In this document: one piece after another, positions 10,370-22,183 of the stretch
Position numbering within the stretch: the first letter of the stretch is position 1
How the letters are laid out: every line of letters starts with the position of its first letter
Assembly (NCBI GenBank): GCA_026873275.1
Contig: JANTUC010000003.1
Location: forward strand, 1,674,001 to 1,738,000
Source: Pseudopithomyces maydicus
Lineage: Eukaryota; Ascomycota; Dothideomycetes; Pleosporales; Didymosphaeriaceae
DNA length: 64,000 nt
Direction: 5' to 3'
The notes under the pieces: model-generated
Told to the model about the DNA's origin: nothing
Databases searched by the model: none
The model's input: only the letters and a program-made list of their open reading frames with translations
Made by a program: the position numbers and the translations under genes

Positions 10370-12294
10370 CGTGCTATCAGCTTGAGAAGCGTCGTGATCT
10401 TGTAATAGGAGAGACAAGACAGAGGACCGAAAGAAGGGTGAAAATTGTACGTTTGTTCTCGTCTAGCCTAGGAAGATAAGAAAAAGGATGGAAAGTGTGC
10501 ATTTGCTAGTCTTTTTATACCGCCGTGGCACAAATGCGAATGGCATATTATGCCACCTATATATACATGCGAGGCACAGAAGGAACGTGAACAATCCCAA
10601 CCTGCTCTGGTCTCAGGATCATATCTCTGCTACAAAAAGGTCGTTTCACCCTTCCGCTAGCTACATGTAATTATATTCCCATATTTGTTAGGACGATGGC
10701 GATGATTCAACAGCACATGAACAAGCATGACGTCATTGTGCGCAATACAAATTGCGAAATGTGATTAGGTGTTACTAGGTTCAAACACAGAAACCAACTT
10801 TTTTTTTGCTTGTTGAACTCGATATAGAACTCAGTGATTTGTCCTCCTATCCGGTAAGACCTATGGCGCTACGTCTCAAAGGCGTTGACTTTCGCGTAAT
10901 AAACCAAAAAAAAAATCGTGTTGTCACAAAGAGCATCGCATATTTCCGAGTTCGCAGTTTCAATTTCCCAGGGTTTCTTTCTCAGCTAGTACTAGTTCCT
11001 GACAGGCACGAAAGAGAAAATGTCTCCTGCCTTACAAGCGCCTATTCGTTTGCGCTAACCTAACGGAGTAAGCACGTCCTTCCTCGAATCCCGCCACGTT
11101 CCAGCTTCTTTATGTGAGCCAAGTAGCATGCCTTGAACTGTTTGCACTGCATACCGAGCAAACATTGAAAAAAAAAAGAAGAAAAAAACAGATATCGCTC
11201 TAACAGTACTTGGAGGAGGTGTTTAAAAAGAAGTTTAAGGGACAATCTCTCCCGAGCGGCATTTCACCCTGGTGTTTTCATTTTCAGGATCTCAAAAGCC
11301 GCTTTAGCCAAGTTTGGAGTGTCGCCCAAGAACAAAATCTTATTGAATATCTCATCTTCCTCCCAAGGCAAACCATGTGCCTCTTCGTTTTTGTTGTTCG
11401 GTCGAGACACGATGGATGCCCGGTTGTCCCTGGAAGGAACCGAGCCGGAACATTGAGACGAAGGCTTGCCTACCTTGGCCATCTGGTTTTTAACTGGGGA
11501 GAAGACTACCAACAATCTACTCAACCTCATACAAGCTACCCTCCATCGTATCGTAGTCGATCTTCAGACACCACAAGCAGCTAGTCGATACTTCGCCAAA
11601 TTGACGTCGTCTCAATATAGACGCCAGCAGTGAACAGGAATGAGTCACCGATAGAAAGCGGACGAGTATAAAGCATAGTGAATTTTTCAATCTCTCGTGA
11701 GATATAGGGCAGAATTGAATGTCATTATGTCACAAAAACTCATAGATTGAACGAGGACGTACTTTACTATTGGATTGCATCTAGAAGGAAAGATAATTGC
11801 CAATCAAAGTAGACAAACATCGTAAAATGCCGTTGAAGTCTGAAATATGGATATCTTCTATGTACGTACGCGACTTTGATCAACTCTTCAGCTGTGAATA
11901 GATTTCGGAGGCACTTCCATCTTTAATGGTAGAGAATCTGCAGCACTGAATAAGCATCATGTGCCCGTCTATTTTATGCTGGCAGCAACCTTATAGGTTT
12001 TTCCGTGGAAGACATGTTGGAGTGCTCCTAGATCGAGCAAGATAATCAGGGCCCATTTCCCAGCACCTGCTATTGTGTCTACCTTGTTGTACCGCTGAAA
12101 AAAAAAACATCTGGAACACAACGCTTATGTGTTTCGAGCATTGAGTTGGTAACTTTGTGTTTTTGATTCACAACTGTGGTTTTCAAATTCCAATTTGCCG
12201 AGTAAGAGATTGGATAGATCCAAATCAATAAAGAAGTCAGTCATGTTAAATTACTGCCATCATATCTTAGCCAATCCCTAATTATCTCTAGAGC
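10370..12294. other. Gene-poor stretch, no supported gene
   Basis: Short open frames on both strands show no coherent domain, codon bias or splice pattern. Low-complexity runs occur at ~10799-10807 (T run) and 11166-11188 (A-rich). The 10470-10620 interval upstream of the secreted protein gene is its likely promoter. Nothing else was recognised. Confidence 0.4.
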
Positions 12295-12726
12295 ATGCCA
12301 GGGATATCGGAACGCGACTTCAGGCTGGCATTCAGGAATAGTGACAACGAGCAAGATGAATCTAGAAGCGACAAAGCAGAGATCTCGGACGAAAAAAAGG
12401 CTGAATGTCATCGAATGGATTACTGGAGCGAAGAACCTCCGGACGAAGGATCATCAGAGAGTTAAACTGGATCTTACTATGATCCAGAGGGTTTTCTCAC
12501 AAATGAAAGTGACCTCATAGACGACTCCGAAGATCTCGAAGATTCGGTGGATTCTGATGCTTCATATGACCCTTCTGGCTCCAACCCCATAAGCGATTAT
12601 ATCCCCGAAGAGAGTGATGAACTCTCGGACGGGAGCGATCTCCGCTCACCAACCTACATTCGGGGACACAGGCTTTTTCTTCTACAAGAAAAGCATCCTG
12701 AATGTCGAAAAGAAGATAGAGTATGA
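12295..12726 (+). pseudogene. Acidic disordered ORF with one in-frame stop
   Basis: From ATG 12295 the frame reads 56 codons to TAA 12463-12465, then continues open to TGA 12724-12726. Both halves share the same unusual composition, rich in D, E and S (SDNEQDESRSDKAEISDEKK before the stop; ESDLIDDSEDLEDSVDSDAS after). That similarity suggests one former coding frame split by a nonsense change. A GTATGA donor-like site follows at 12721, so further exons may exist. No domain is recognised. Acidic low-complexity frames can arise by chance, so this call is weak. Confidence 0.3.
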
Positions 12727-13172
12727 CCTCTTATCAGGATGTGTGAATCTATGTCTTGAACTGACGAGGACATCAAATGTCATGGAAATTGATCAGTATT
12801 ACGCAACGTACAGGCTCTTGAACTCTACGAAGGCACTTATCACAGTTAGCCTCATGTCTAGCTGCGGACTATTTAGAGCTACATACGACACTTATTTCTC
12901 CAATCATATCTACATAATTGCCACTGATTTTCTCAGGACAGGTGCGGATCGGCTATCACCTTAGCTCATGGTGGCGAAACGTTCCCTTAGTCTACTTCAC
13001 CATGTTGATAGATCAGCCTAAGCTACCTTTTCTCCATGTATTCTCCAAGTACCTTGCTTCCTTTCGCGTTCTCTGTTTTTTGTTACAGGCCACACATCAT
13101 TTTTAGACGAGCGACAAGCCACAGGCAGAAGAGATGCAATCGAGCATAGCGTTATTGCCCACTTTCAACCTC

Positions 13173-14861
13173 TCACCAGACAGACAGGATTATGGGGGCA
13201 TGGCTTTGGCTCCGTTCTACGAAGTGTGCAGCAGGGGAACCGGCGGATGCTACACTAGACGTTCGAAAATCTTTCATAACATCAGTATCTTTAATTCTTG
13301 GTTGCCCAGGAAGTGATTGTGGTAAAGGAACTGAGCAGAACTGCTCTCCAACTCCACTGGGTCGACCTGTCATGATAGTGAGCTGTCGCTCAAGGTTATA
13401 AAGGCTCCACCACACATGAATAAACACTTCGCGTTTCACATCTGAGGCAGAACAATCTTCGTTCCGAACGTGTAGGCCCAGAGCAACGGCGAAACGAAGT
13501 GCCACGCCGACGGCTGTCCAAGCGCTGCGATGTTCAGTCCGGCTGTCTCATCCATAGCTCATACGACCTACCGGTTCACATGCCCATCTGACAGGTGATA
13601 GAAAGCTAGCAGACCCATAACCTGAATCTGTAGCAAATCGGGGTGCCGCTCCAGTGTGGAGGCATTTACTGCAAGCCTCTGGGCCCGGGCTCGGTATATT
13701 TTATGGTCTTGTTCGTTTGCCTGCCAATTGGCCTTGACAAGTTGCGAGTACTTTGCCCCTATTGCAAAGACTAAGTTCAAGGCTGCCTGCCACTTCGTGT
13801 TCAAGGGCGGTGCTGAATTTTGCCCCAAAGAACTGAAGTACTGCGAGCATTGGTCTTCGAAAAGCTTTCGCGGAAGGATCGGGAAAGAGCCGTGTACCTT
13901 GTCCATATAAACGGACAGTAATACCTTAACTGTATCGAACGGAGGGAGCTCGTAGGGATCGACGTGATGCTCGAGGCCGATGTTCTCATGGTCCAGATAG
14001 TACGTCACGGTGCTCACCTGCTCGTTGGTTGCGCGAAAGAGAAACCCTCCAGACGCCTCATTTCTCTCGATTTTTTCTAAATAGAGGAAGCTCCGTAGCC
14101 ATTGTATATCCGAGCTCTGTCCTACGAAGCCGGTGGCGCGCGATCTGTCGTTCTCGTGCACGTTCTCGTCGAGAAGATCTACCAACTCGATAGTCACGCT
14201 CTGTGTTCGTTTTAGGGATTCTCGGTCGAAGGCATCTTTGAAATTCCTTGAATCCTTGTCGTGAGTTTTGAGGTTCGGCCATGTTACAGTTTGACGGTCC
14301 GTGACTTCGTCTTCTTCGGTCTGGCTGTGTGTTAGTGCGAGACGCCAATACTATCCCGAGAGGACGGATCCATTGTGTTGTCTCAGGACAAGCGAGATGA
14401 CGACACTAAAAGCTCCCAAGTGTTGATCAAGGGAACACTCACGGCTCTGAGGAGATCATCTATGCGCGAGCTATCCTCTTCGTTCGCGAAGCCGCGTAGA
14501 TTCTTCAACAACTCAGCCATTTGGTCGCATCGCTTCTTTAGACTAGCTTCATTAGAGACGGGTCACCTTACAAACAAAATACTATACCAACACCTTAAAG
14601 TGGTCCTTGCGAGGCAAATTGTAGATGCACTCGCGGCCCGTTCTCTCGCAATGCTTGCATTGCGGAAGACCCCCTGTGCATTTGATCTTGTGAGTGGCAC
14701 GCTGTGCAAGCACGGGAAACTCTTCTTCGGTTAGCAGAGGATCTGGACTGGCTTGATCCTTGCAGACGAGGGATTGCGACTTTCATACTGTTCAGATCGA
14801 GCACCGGACTTGGTGCATTGAAAGACGTTGCAAGAGTATTTCCCCCAGAGTTGGCGTCCAT
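13173..14861 (-). pseudogene. C6 zinc-cluster transcription factor, copy A (truncated, frameshifted)
   Basis: This is the decayed relative of copies B (49946-52545) and C (60563-63139). The leader around KVAIPRLQG and the first zinc-cluster half (SRACTAC) are recognisable. A 2-nt deletion relative to copy B between the second and third cysteine codons (about 14690) then shifts the frame. The remaining cysteines survive in another frame. Downstream exons at 13568-14197 and 13173-13505 match the regulatory region (RATGFVGQSSD, SFPILPRKLFE, GLHVRNED, TIMTGRPS). Similarity stops near 13170, where copies B and C continue for ~300 more residues. The product can no longer bind DNA as a C6 factor. 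A Tc1-type transposase lies about 670 bp from its start side. Confidence 0.8.
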
Positions 14862-15527
14862 GATGCAGTCTGTAGAGCGATAAGCGTGTTCGCTAACTAG
14901 TAGTACCCGCTTAAATAGCAAATCAATGAGTAGTATCTGCACGCCAAACTAAAGGTGGAGAAGCTGGTTTGATTTAGCCGATAGCAACCTGGCCAATCTT
15001 TTTGCTTTTCACGCCGCCAGTTGCACGACCAACGCCGATCGGTAGATGTAGGAAGCAGCAAAGGTGGGCATGGAATCGTAATACTTTGCAGGGTGATGTT
15101 GGATACGAGAGCGGAAAGCTGAAAAGGCCATTCGAGTATCTCCGGTTCCACCAAATAAAAGCAACAGGACAGGCTCTTTGTTCAGCTGTCTCATCGTTGA
15201 TAAGGCCTCTCTGTCGTGATTGGAGAGCACGCCAATTTCTGATCGTTCAATATTTAGATGCGTAATTAGTGTTGGTTCGGATGCCACAAACACCTCGATC
15301 GGCGTATTTACTACCAAATTGCGATTGGCACAGTGAGACATGCATCCCGTCTATGCATCTAATGTTCTAAAAATCTCAATGGGAAGAGACGGCTAATCAC
15401 AGAGATCGCTCGAATATGTGGAAAGCCTAGTGGGTGCGAAAGTATCAACCGCGGACATGGAAACTTCTACTCTTGCGATGTAATTGTAGCTGGTCTTCTT
15501 GTTTTTAATCTACAATGGCCTCCCGGT
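14862..15527. other. Intergenic, one weak minus-strand ORF
   Basis: A 110-codon minus-strand frame with a true ATG lies at 15009-15341 (MSHCANRNLVVNTPIEVFVA...). It has no signal peptide or recognised domain, and its amino-acid pattern is not convincing. No terminal inverted repeat of the neighbouring transposase could be fixed here. Confidence 0.3.
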
Positions 15528-16630
15528 TCACCACTTGGTATGCCCTCCTCTTGCATTTATCACAGCCTTGCAACGCTCGCTCATATTTCCGATGTACTTC
15601 GTTACATCATGTGCATTTGCACCCGTCCACTCCTCCTCTATACATTGCCTCAGCTCTACCAGGGAGCGTGGAGACCTCTTTGCCACTCTCTGCTTCAGCA
15701 GCCGCCACAAATTCTCTATTGGATTCAGGTCAGGCGAATTAGCAGGCCAACACATCTTCTCTGTACCACACCAGTCGTGGAGCTCCTTTGTGAGCTTCGC
15801 AGTATGTGGAGAAGCACCGTCTTCCATTAGCACGGCACGTCGGATGTGATTCTCTGGGTGGTACTTCACCCAATCCATGAAGTTGTACACCCAGGGAAGT
15901 ACCTTTTCTCTGTATACTTTACCCGTCAGCCCTCCCCACGACTTCTCCATCACGATCATTGGCCCCTTCCCCAAGGCCGAAATACTTCCGTGAATCGTCC
16001 AAGAAGAGTAAGTTCTCAGCTTTGGGATGCAACAAGATGCGTCATACTTCTCTCCCGGCTGCCGTGTAACATATAACCTCCCGAACCCCTTTGTGGTAAA
16101 AGTACACTCATCCGTCCAGACGACGTGGGCCCACTGCTCCGGCTTCCAATCCACGTGCTCAACTGCCCATGCCAAGCGCGCCTGCTTCTGCGCTTCAGTG
16201 AGCAAGGGTTTCGCGGTAGCAACGCGGCGCCCGTATGATTCCTTCTTGAACGCTGTCCTTAACGCTTTCTGGCCGGCTTGCACGCCCTCCAACCATGCAA
16301 TCTCTTTGTAAGTCATCCGGCGGTGAGCGGCGTCTATTGTGGCACGGGCGATTAGGCGTTTGCGGATCTCATCGGTGATAGCGGGCTTTCTGCCCACCGG
16401 CTTCCGGGGGCTTCGACCCCTGATGCAAGCACCGATTGGACAGTCGTACGGGGAAGCTGCATGGCGACAGCGATCGCTTCCGCGGACCAACGCGACAGGC
16501 CCGACAGCGTGAAAATGCGACAGCGTTGCTGGTGGGTCAGTCTAGTTCCCGGTTGCCGCGTGGGGTCTCGGTTCCGCTCGGATGCACGCAGCGTGCGACG
16601 CTGGCGAGGCCTGCGGGCTGTGTTAGGCAT
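15528..16630 (-). mobile_element. Tc1/mariner-type (DD34E) transposase gene with one frameshift
   Basis: Two overlapping frames form one transposase. The N-terminal part (16630 down to ~16420) holds a helix-turn-helix DNA-binding region (TRLTHQQRCRIFTLSGLSRW). The second frame (from ~16435 to 15528) holds the catalytic core. The triad is visible: D in VVWTDECTF, D in LMEDGASPHT and E in PDLNPIENLW, with 34 residues between the last two, the Tc1 DD34E spacing. The frames meet around 16415-16440, where a single-nucleotide change would join them into ~350 residues, the usual size. Composition is GC-rich with no sign of C-to-T decay, so the copy is recent or escaped RIP. I could not locate its inverted repeats or TA duplication. 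Confidence 0.85.
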
Positions 16631-18657
16631 AGTTACTTATGCTTTCACATACGTTTTGGCACATCTGCAGGAACGCGCGAAGTGTTTTATAGTCAAGAAG
16701 CAAGTGTTCCCTCACCTTCCATGGCCTTTACTTACCGATGACAGGTTTCTCGCCAATGCTCTTCTAATACCTGTCATAGGCACAGAATGTGTGTTGTTTG
16801 GCTTGTGCAAGAGATTAGCCAGGTGGCACCCGCGAATCAACAGCCAGAAGGCGTGCTGTACAATCGGATATCTCCGCACAAGTAATTGAATGGGGGAAAA
16901 AACGCCACCACCACATTTCGAGCAGTCCTTTGGCTGTAGTTGCTGAGCGTTTGACTTGCATGCCCAAGCGTTCACAAGCTGTCATTTGGTTTGTGCTTTT
17001 GTCGTTCAAAACGGTACATGAGACATTGCAGGCCCAAGACTGCGAAAAAGAATCATCCAAGTTTGAATATGATCGCCTAGGAATCGATCCAATCGAAGAT
17101 GGAAGAAGTAGCCATGCAGCAGCAGTCGGCTGTACCGGGTTACAGTGAGGATGTTTTATTTCCCATAGCGAATCCGACATTGCTCCAACCACTGATGTAG
17201 GTGAAATCGCATATGCTGATAATCTTCAACACCTTTTCACCTACACAAGAATGATGCTCTTCTTTTTTAGGAGGAAATGGTGTGTTTTCTTTTTTGCGAT
17301 ATTTTTAGAAAATGGATTGCCACCGATAAGGTGCAGCATTTATTTGCTTTCCCACAATGGTTGGATTGCCAATGCTAGCAGAGCATGGTCGGAAATGATT
17401 TTTGACCTGGAACTGATAATCTATAATTCATCGTGAATTCCGTCTTCATTCTGAGAGACCCTGTCGTTTTCTCGCAGAAAGAGGATCTCCCATGCGCCCA
17501 ATGGCTTGCATTGTAGAAAGCCGTGTCCGTAGCAATTTTCGCAAGCAGTGCAATTACATTCCGAGCAAACATAATCAATAGGTCATTGTATATGCCTCTG
17601 CGCTTGCCGGTATTACTGGTGTCAGAGAAGAAGTCATGGCCTAACTCGAGGTTTGCATAGGCTCCAAAGCTCAACACGAGCTTTTGTGATCGCGGCGCGA
17701 GGAAACTTTAGCTGTACCAGGAATGATAGACCTTTCTGCGTGCTCAGCTAGAGATGTCAAAATGAGGCGTGTTTGGCGGAATAATTGGCTAGATTTCACA
17801 GGAGAGTTGACAAAGGAACCAAGGACGCTGAAAATGCTCTGCAAAATGAGCGAAAGATCGATAGGTGGAGATTTTCCGGTTCCCACATGAACTCGGGTGA
17901 CGAATGTGACCTGGCCTTAGGCATATGATGTTGCACCGTCATAAAACATAAGATTCCATTAAAAATTGAACTCCCAACAAGTATATCGGTGGTCTCGCAC
18001 GGTAGATATGATGATCCAAGTACGCCCGTGGTCTCGCACGATAGGTAGGCCGAGTAGAATGATTGTATATCACGATCAGTCGTAACTAACACGAGCAATA
18101 GATATCAGAACGCTACCATGAAATAATACAAACGACATTGGTTTGTGTATGAAAAGTCACGTCAACTATCTCACCTTCAGAATTACATTAGCTCGATATC
18201 TTAGCAAGCATACGCCGTGAAATCTATATTGAATTACTAAATGTTCCAAGAAACGAAACGATAAGAGACCGATTCTTGCGAATTGTAAATCAGATCTCAA
18301 ATCGCGGATCGCAAAAGAGCAATTTGCCAGAAATTTTTGCGGGCACCGTAGAGTACCGTAGAACGCAGCGACTCTGTTACGGTGTCCGCAAAAAGACCCG
18401 ATGGGATTCTTCTGCGGGCACGCGCACCTCCTGCGGGCCAGTTTGTGCGGGACAACCCTACATACCACCAGAACTGTTGGGTTTGATTTAACACTCGGCC
18501 ACCGTCGCTATCTCAAACTTTTCAGGCACATAAGCATGAACAACCACTGGGATTTGAAGCTATAACAGTTTCGAAATATCCTTTTGGTGTTGTTTTCGAG
18601 CAGGTCAACGTTGCATCAGCCGTTGTTGGTGATTCGAGAAAATCATAAGCAACCGTC
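16631..18657. other. Gene-poor stretch, no supported gene
   Basis: Only short frames without recognisable domains occur here, including two minus-strand frames at 17375-17677 and 17671-17886 with no known pattern. A ~24-bp sequence containing GTGGTCTCGCACG is repeated at ~17988 and ~18029. G+C-rich short repeats (GCGGGC) lie at 18340-18450. The last 100 bp is the likely promoter of the P450 gene. Confidence 0.35.
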
Positions 18658-20408
18658 ATGGTCGTCACTCTTATTTTTGTCGCTGTCGGCGGTGCGATCG
18701 CTCAATGTGTTTTCAGTATCTTATCCTATCTGCGACGTATTAGCGGTACCAAACCCATTCCAGGACCCAAGGGTATGCATAGGATAGGCGTCTCCAAGGT
18801 GAAAGCTCAAAGTTACAGGCGTACCCATACTGGGCAATATCTTCGATATGCCCAAAAACCCTAAGCTCATTCCCATTTTCAACGATTGGTGCTATAAGTA
18901 CGGCGATATTGTCCAGTTCAGTATTTTGGGCGTCAATCAGGTTGTTCTGAATACTGAGAAGGCAGTCAATGATCTCTTCGTCCGACGGGGTCAACATTAT
19001 TCTGACCGAGGGATTCCTACGGCTGTCGCAGACGGATTGGCGAAGGGCCGAGTAGCAGCTCTTATGGATCGCTCAGGTAAATCACTTCAAACACTTTTGT
19101 ATTGTCAAAATGACTAACCTGTGGTTTCAGAGACTTGGCGCCACCATCGCAAACTGATTCACGCCGTCCTTTCTACTTCCGCCACAGCTCGCTACGAACC
19201 TAGCATCGAGCTTGAGACAACATACACACTGATTGATCTCCTTGATAATCCTGAAAGCTTCTCAGAGCATATAGAGCGTTACACTTTTGGTGTCATATTT
19301 CGTGTAGGTCTCGGTCGCAGACTCCGAGATATCAGCGATTTCATCGTACAAGAGTCAATGAAGAGCACGAACGAAATTCTGAATGCATTCCGACCTGATA
19401 GATTCGCCTGTAATGTATGGCCGACACTGTTGCACGCCCCCGATGGGCTCGTGCCCTCGAACAAGACGCTGAGAGCGTACCTCGCGCGCATTCAAAATAT
19501 CATCGACATCATCAGAGGTGACTTGGAAGAAAAGATGAAGAGGGGCACCGCACCAGATTCACTGCAAACATGGTTCTTGGAACACATCGATGACTTCGAT
19601 ATTTCCGAGGAGCATGGTGCGTGGGTCTTCCAAGCATTTCTGAGCGCGGGGACGCGCTCCCCATACAATGCGCTGATGGAGTACATAATCAACATGATGG
19701 AGCATCCTGAATGGCAGCACAAGATTCAGGAAGAAGTTGATGCAGTTGTGGGAAAAGACAGACTGCCTCGATTCGATGACGTGCCCAGCCTACCCACTGT
19801 ACGGGCAGTCATAAAAGAAGCAATTCGCTACCGGCCCATCGTTGCGGAAATCGGCATCCCGCATAAGTTGGATAAGGATGATTTCTACGAAGGTCACTTC
19901 ATCCCTAAAGGCACGATTCTTCATGCAAATTATAGGTGTGTTACCCTGCATTTGATACGACAAACGTGGCATGCTGCTTACGGCATATTACTAACGGCAA
20001 CCCCTCAGCTCCATCGTCTCGGATCCTACTCTCTACTCCGATGGCCCCGTCTACAATCCCGCTCGTTGGCTCGACCCTGCCTATCCGACATATAAAGAGC
20101 CACTCACTACCTATCCTAGCCTGATGAACTTCACCTCTTTCGGATACGGTCGGCGCGCCTGCCCTGGCACATACTTTACGGAGCGAATCTTGGTCATTAT
20201 GGTAGCAAGACTCGCGTGGGCCTTCAATATCAAGAAAAAGATCGATCCGATGACAAAAATAGAGATTCCGCTGGATATAGAATATGAGCCTACACCAAAT
20301 CCAAAGCCGATGCCCTTTGCGGCGGTGATTGAGGTCCGAAACCAGGAAAGGGCAAGAATTATCAGGGAGGAGGGGGAAAGGGGAAGAGTGATTGATCCGC
20401 TCGGGTAG
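18658..20408 (+). CDS. Cytochrome P450 monooxygenase
   Basis: Exons 18658-18772, 18819-19076, 19131-19935 and 20009-20408 give 525 residues. All three introns have GT/AG ends and the joins restore conserved P450 text. The N-terminus has a membrane anchor (residues ~1-25), then the proline-rich hinge PIPGPKGVPILGNIF. The K-helix ExxR is EAIR in AVIKEAIRYRP. The haem-binding loop FGYGRRACPG has its ligand at Cys444. Family members are ER-bound haem enzymes that insert one oxygen atom using a P450 reductase. The oxygen-binding I-helix motif, usually A/G-G-x-D/E-T-T/S, reads AGTRSP here, so the acid and threonine are missing and activity may be atypical. The layout resembles fungal secondary-metabolism P450s, but no cluster partner is adjacent. 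Confidence 0.92.
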
Positions 20409-22183
20409 TAGGAGAGTTGGCTTGTTGATTTCTTACTTTACCTCTACATCAACTGAGATGTTGATGCTATATTCTTTCCATAGTTATTTATTAATGTTTC
20501 ATCAAGATCAGCGATATGTGCGATTTGATAAAGATCTGCTCCCAAGTTGCACCCAAAGAGCTGGCACTGTATTGACTGGTTCCCGCTCACGTTGGCTTTT
20601 GTGGTGGAACACCGCGTACTACGCTAAGTAATATGATAAATGTTACTAAGTACACCGGTTCAATTCTGAACCAGCGCCTTGTTCGTTGTTGAACAGTACA
20701 TTGGAGTTCTTTTAGAAAAGACTCCAGCTATGAGTTGCCGTTCTTGTCCCGCAATAAACCGGTATCACCTGGCAAAAATGTGTAATTTAACCTGGAGTCT
20801 TATTTGGTCGTATCTTGTATATGCGTTGAATGCTCCTGGTACACCACCCAATTGATTTTCTTTGATGTTGTCGTTACGATTGGTTCAACCGTGCAAATCA
20901 CCATTATTATGGGTTCTGAATTTTGTGACCTTCAGGGAAAGATCATACCCAGATTAGAACATTACTCTACTAGGGCATTGCCGTCTGGAAGTTGTTCCAG
21001 AGGTACTAATATCCAAACACAATTCCTAGAGAATCACTTGTTTTCTATCGGGAGAGTTGCGAGAAACTGCCGTCGACGATTATACACAAGGGTTCACCAA
21101 AGATTACCGGAAATCTGACCATTCACTATACTACCCTGAGCATCTAGAGATGGGTCGACCAGCACCCTTGCTGTGAACAACCAAGAGACTATTCTAGTCT
21201 CCTATTTAAATACTTCTTCCAACCTCAAGGTGTCCAATTACTGTAACGTTACATTAAGAACCTAAGACTACATGTGCCTTAAATTATAATCTGCTAATTA
21301 TGACAGTTTTAAGCAGAGTAACTTCTTCCTAATGTACAGCATTTTAACATGCTAAGCATATAGTTTGCTATTTCTGTCTGCGGTATCTTGGCTTGGAAAG
21401 GCTATTTTGAGGGCTCGTTTTCCTTGGGGTAGAGCCAACTGCTGTGTCAGAATAATCAGCTACTGTAATCTTAATATCCCCGGCTACTGCAGCGTATGGA
21501 GCATATTTTCTGCTAGATCTACGGCCGATTTTCGGTTTACCGCTAGTACTCTTAGACAGTTCTTTTTTCTCTGTAGCTCACGGTAATTTTGGTATTCATG
21601 TATCTCAGGATTCGTTAAATAAGGGCTGGTTGCTTGAATCGTCAATGAGCCTGAAACGTCATTTTGAGTAGTTTCGCTCGAGTGCTCAAGATTCGCAGCG
21701 TGTGATCGGAGCGTAAAGTGCTTCTCTGCCATGGCACGATGGAATGCAGATCGGACTCTCCTACCACAAGCTCGGAAAGAACGGAAAATAGTAGCCATAG
21801 CGAATCTTAGCTTTCTGTCGCAATACTTCTGGCGATGGAAATGTAGTGGGACATAATTCTAGCTTCTACTTCTAACGTAAAGTATTTATAGCCCGTTGCA
21901 TAAGATGCGATAAGTGGTTGCATCAACAAATGGAGGGCAGGTTTGGGCTTTAAACTACCCACCAATAATACGATGCCAATAGAACTTAGCTTAGTTATAA
22001 AAGATGAAGGATTGTTCTCTACCTGCTGTATTGTATTTAACTCAGCTTGACTATAGCGCTGCTTGAAACTATCCAATTACACGTTTGTTTTATAGCTATT
22101 CATTAGCACAATGGCTTAGCTGACAGCCAGTTGACTACCATTGAAAGGACGTGAGCGTGTTCTCATCACTGTACTAGGGCGAG
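20409..22183. other. AT-rich intergenic stretch with a decayed repeat copy
   Basis: The interval holds the repeat described at 20613-20960. The remainder (20960-22180) is AT-rich, with only short frames and no recognisable gene. Its composition is consistent with mutation of repeated DNA, but no second copy of the 21-22 kb part was seen in the window. Confidence 0.4.
20613..20960 (+). repeat. Dispersed repeat copy R1, C-to-T-rich relative of 58764-59070
   Basis: Long stretches match the copy at 58764-59070, for example TGTTACTAAG, CTGAACCAG, GAGTTGCCGTTC/GGGTTGCCGTTC and TTTGGTCGTA. Many differences are C-to-T or G-to-A in this copy (GGTATCACCTGGCAAAAATG here against GGCATCGTCTGGCACAAACG there). 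That direction fits RIP. Its left edge resembles the CAAGGTCAGGGC-type terminal repeat found elsewhere in the window. Confidence 0.65.

Noticed and set aside
11060..11584. Overlapping frames on both strands
   Set aside because: No domain, no splice pattern and no composition difference from surrounding non-coding DNA.
17375..17886. Two adjacent minus-strand frames as a gene
   Set aside because: They overlap out of phase, and no intron or domain supports joining them.
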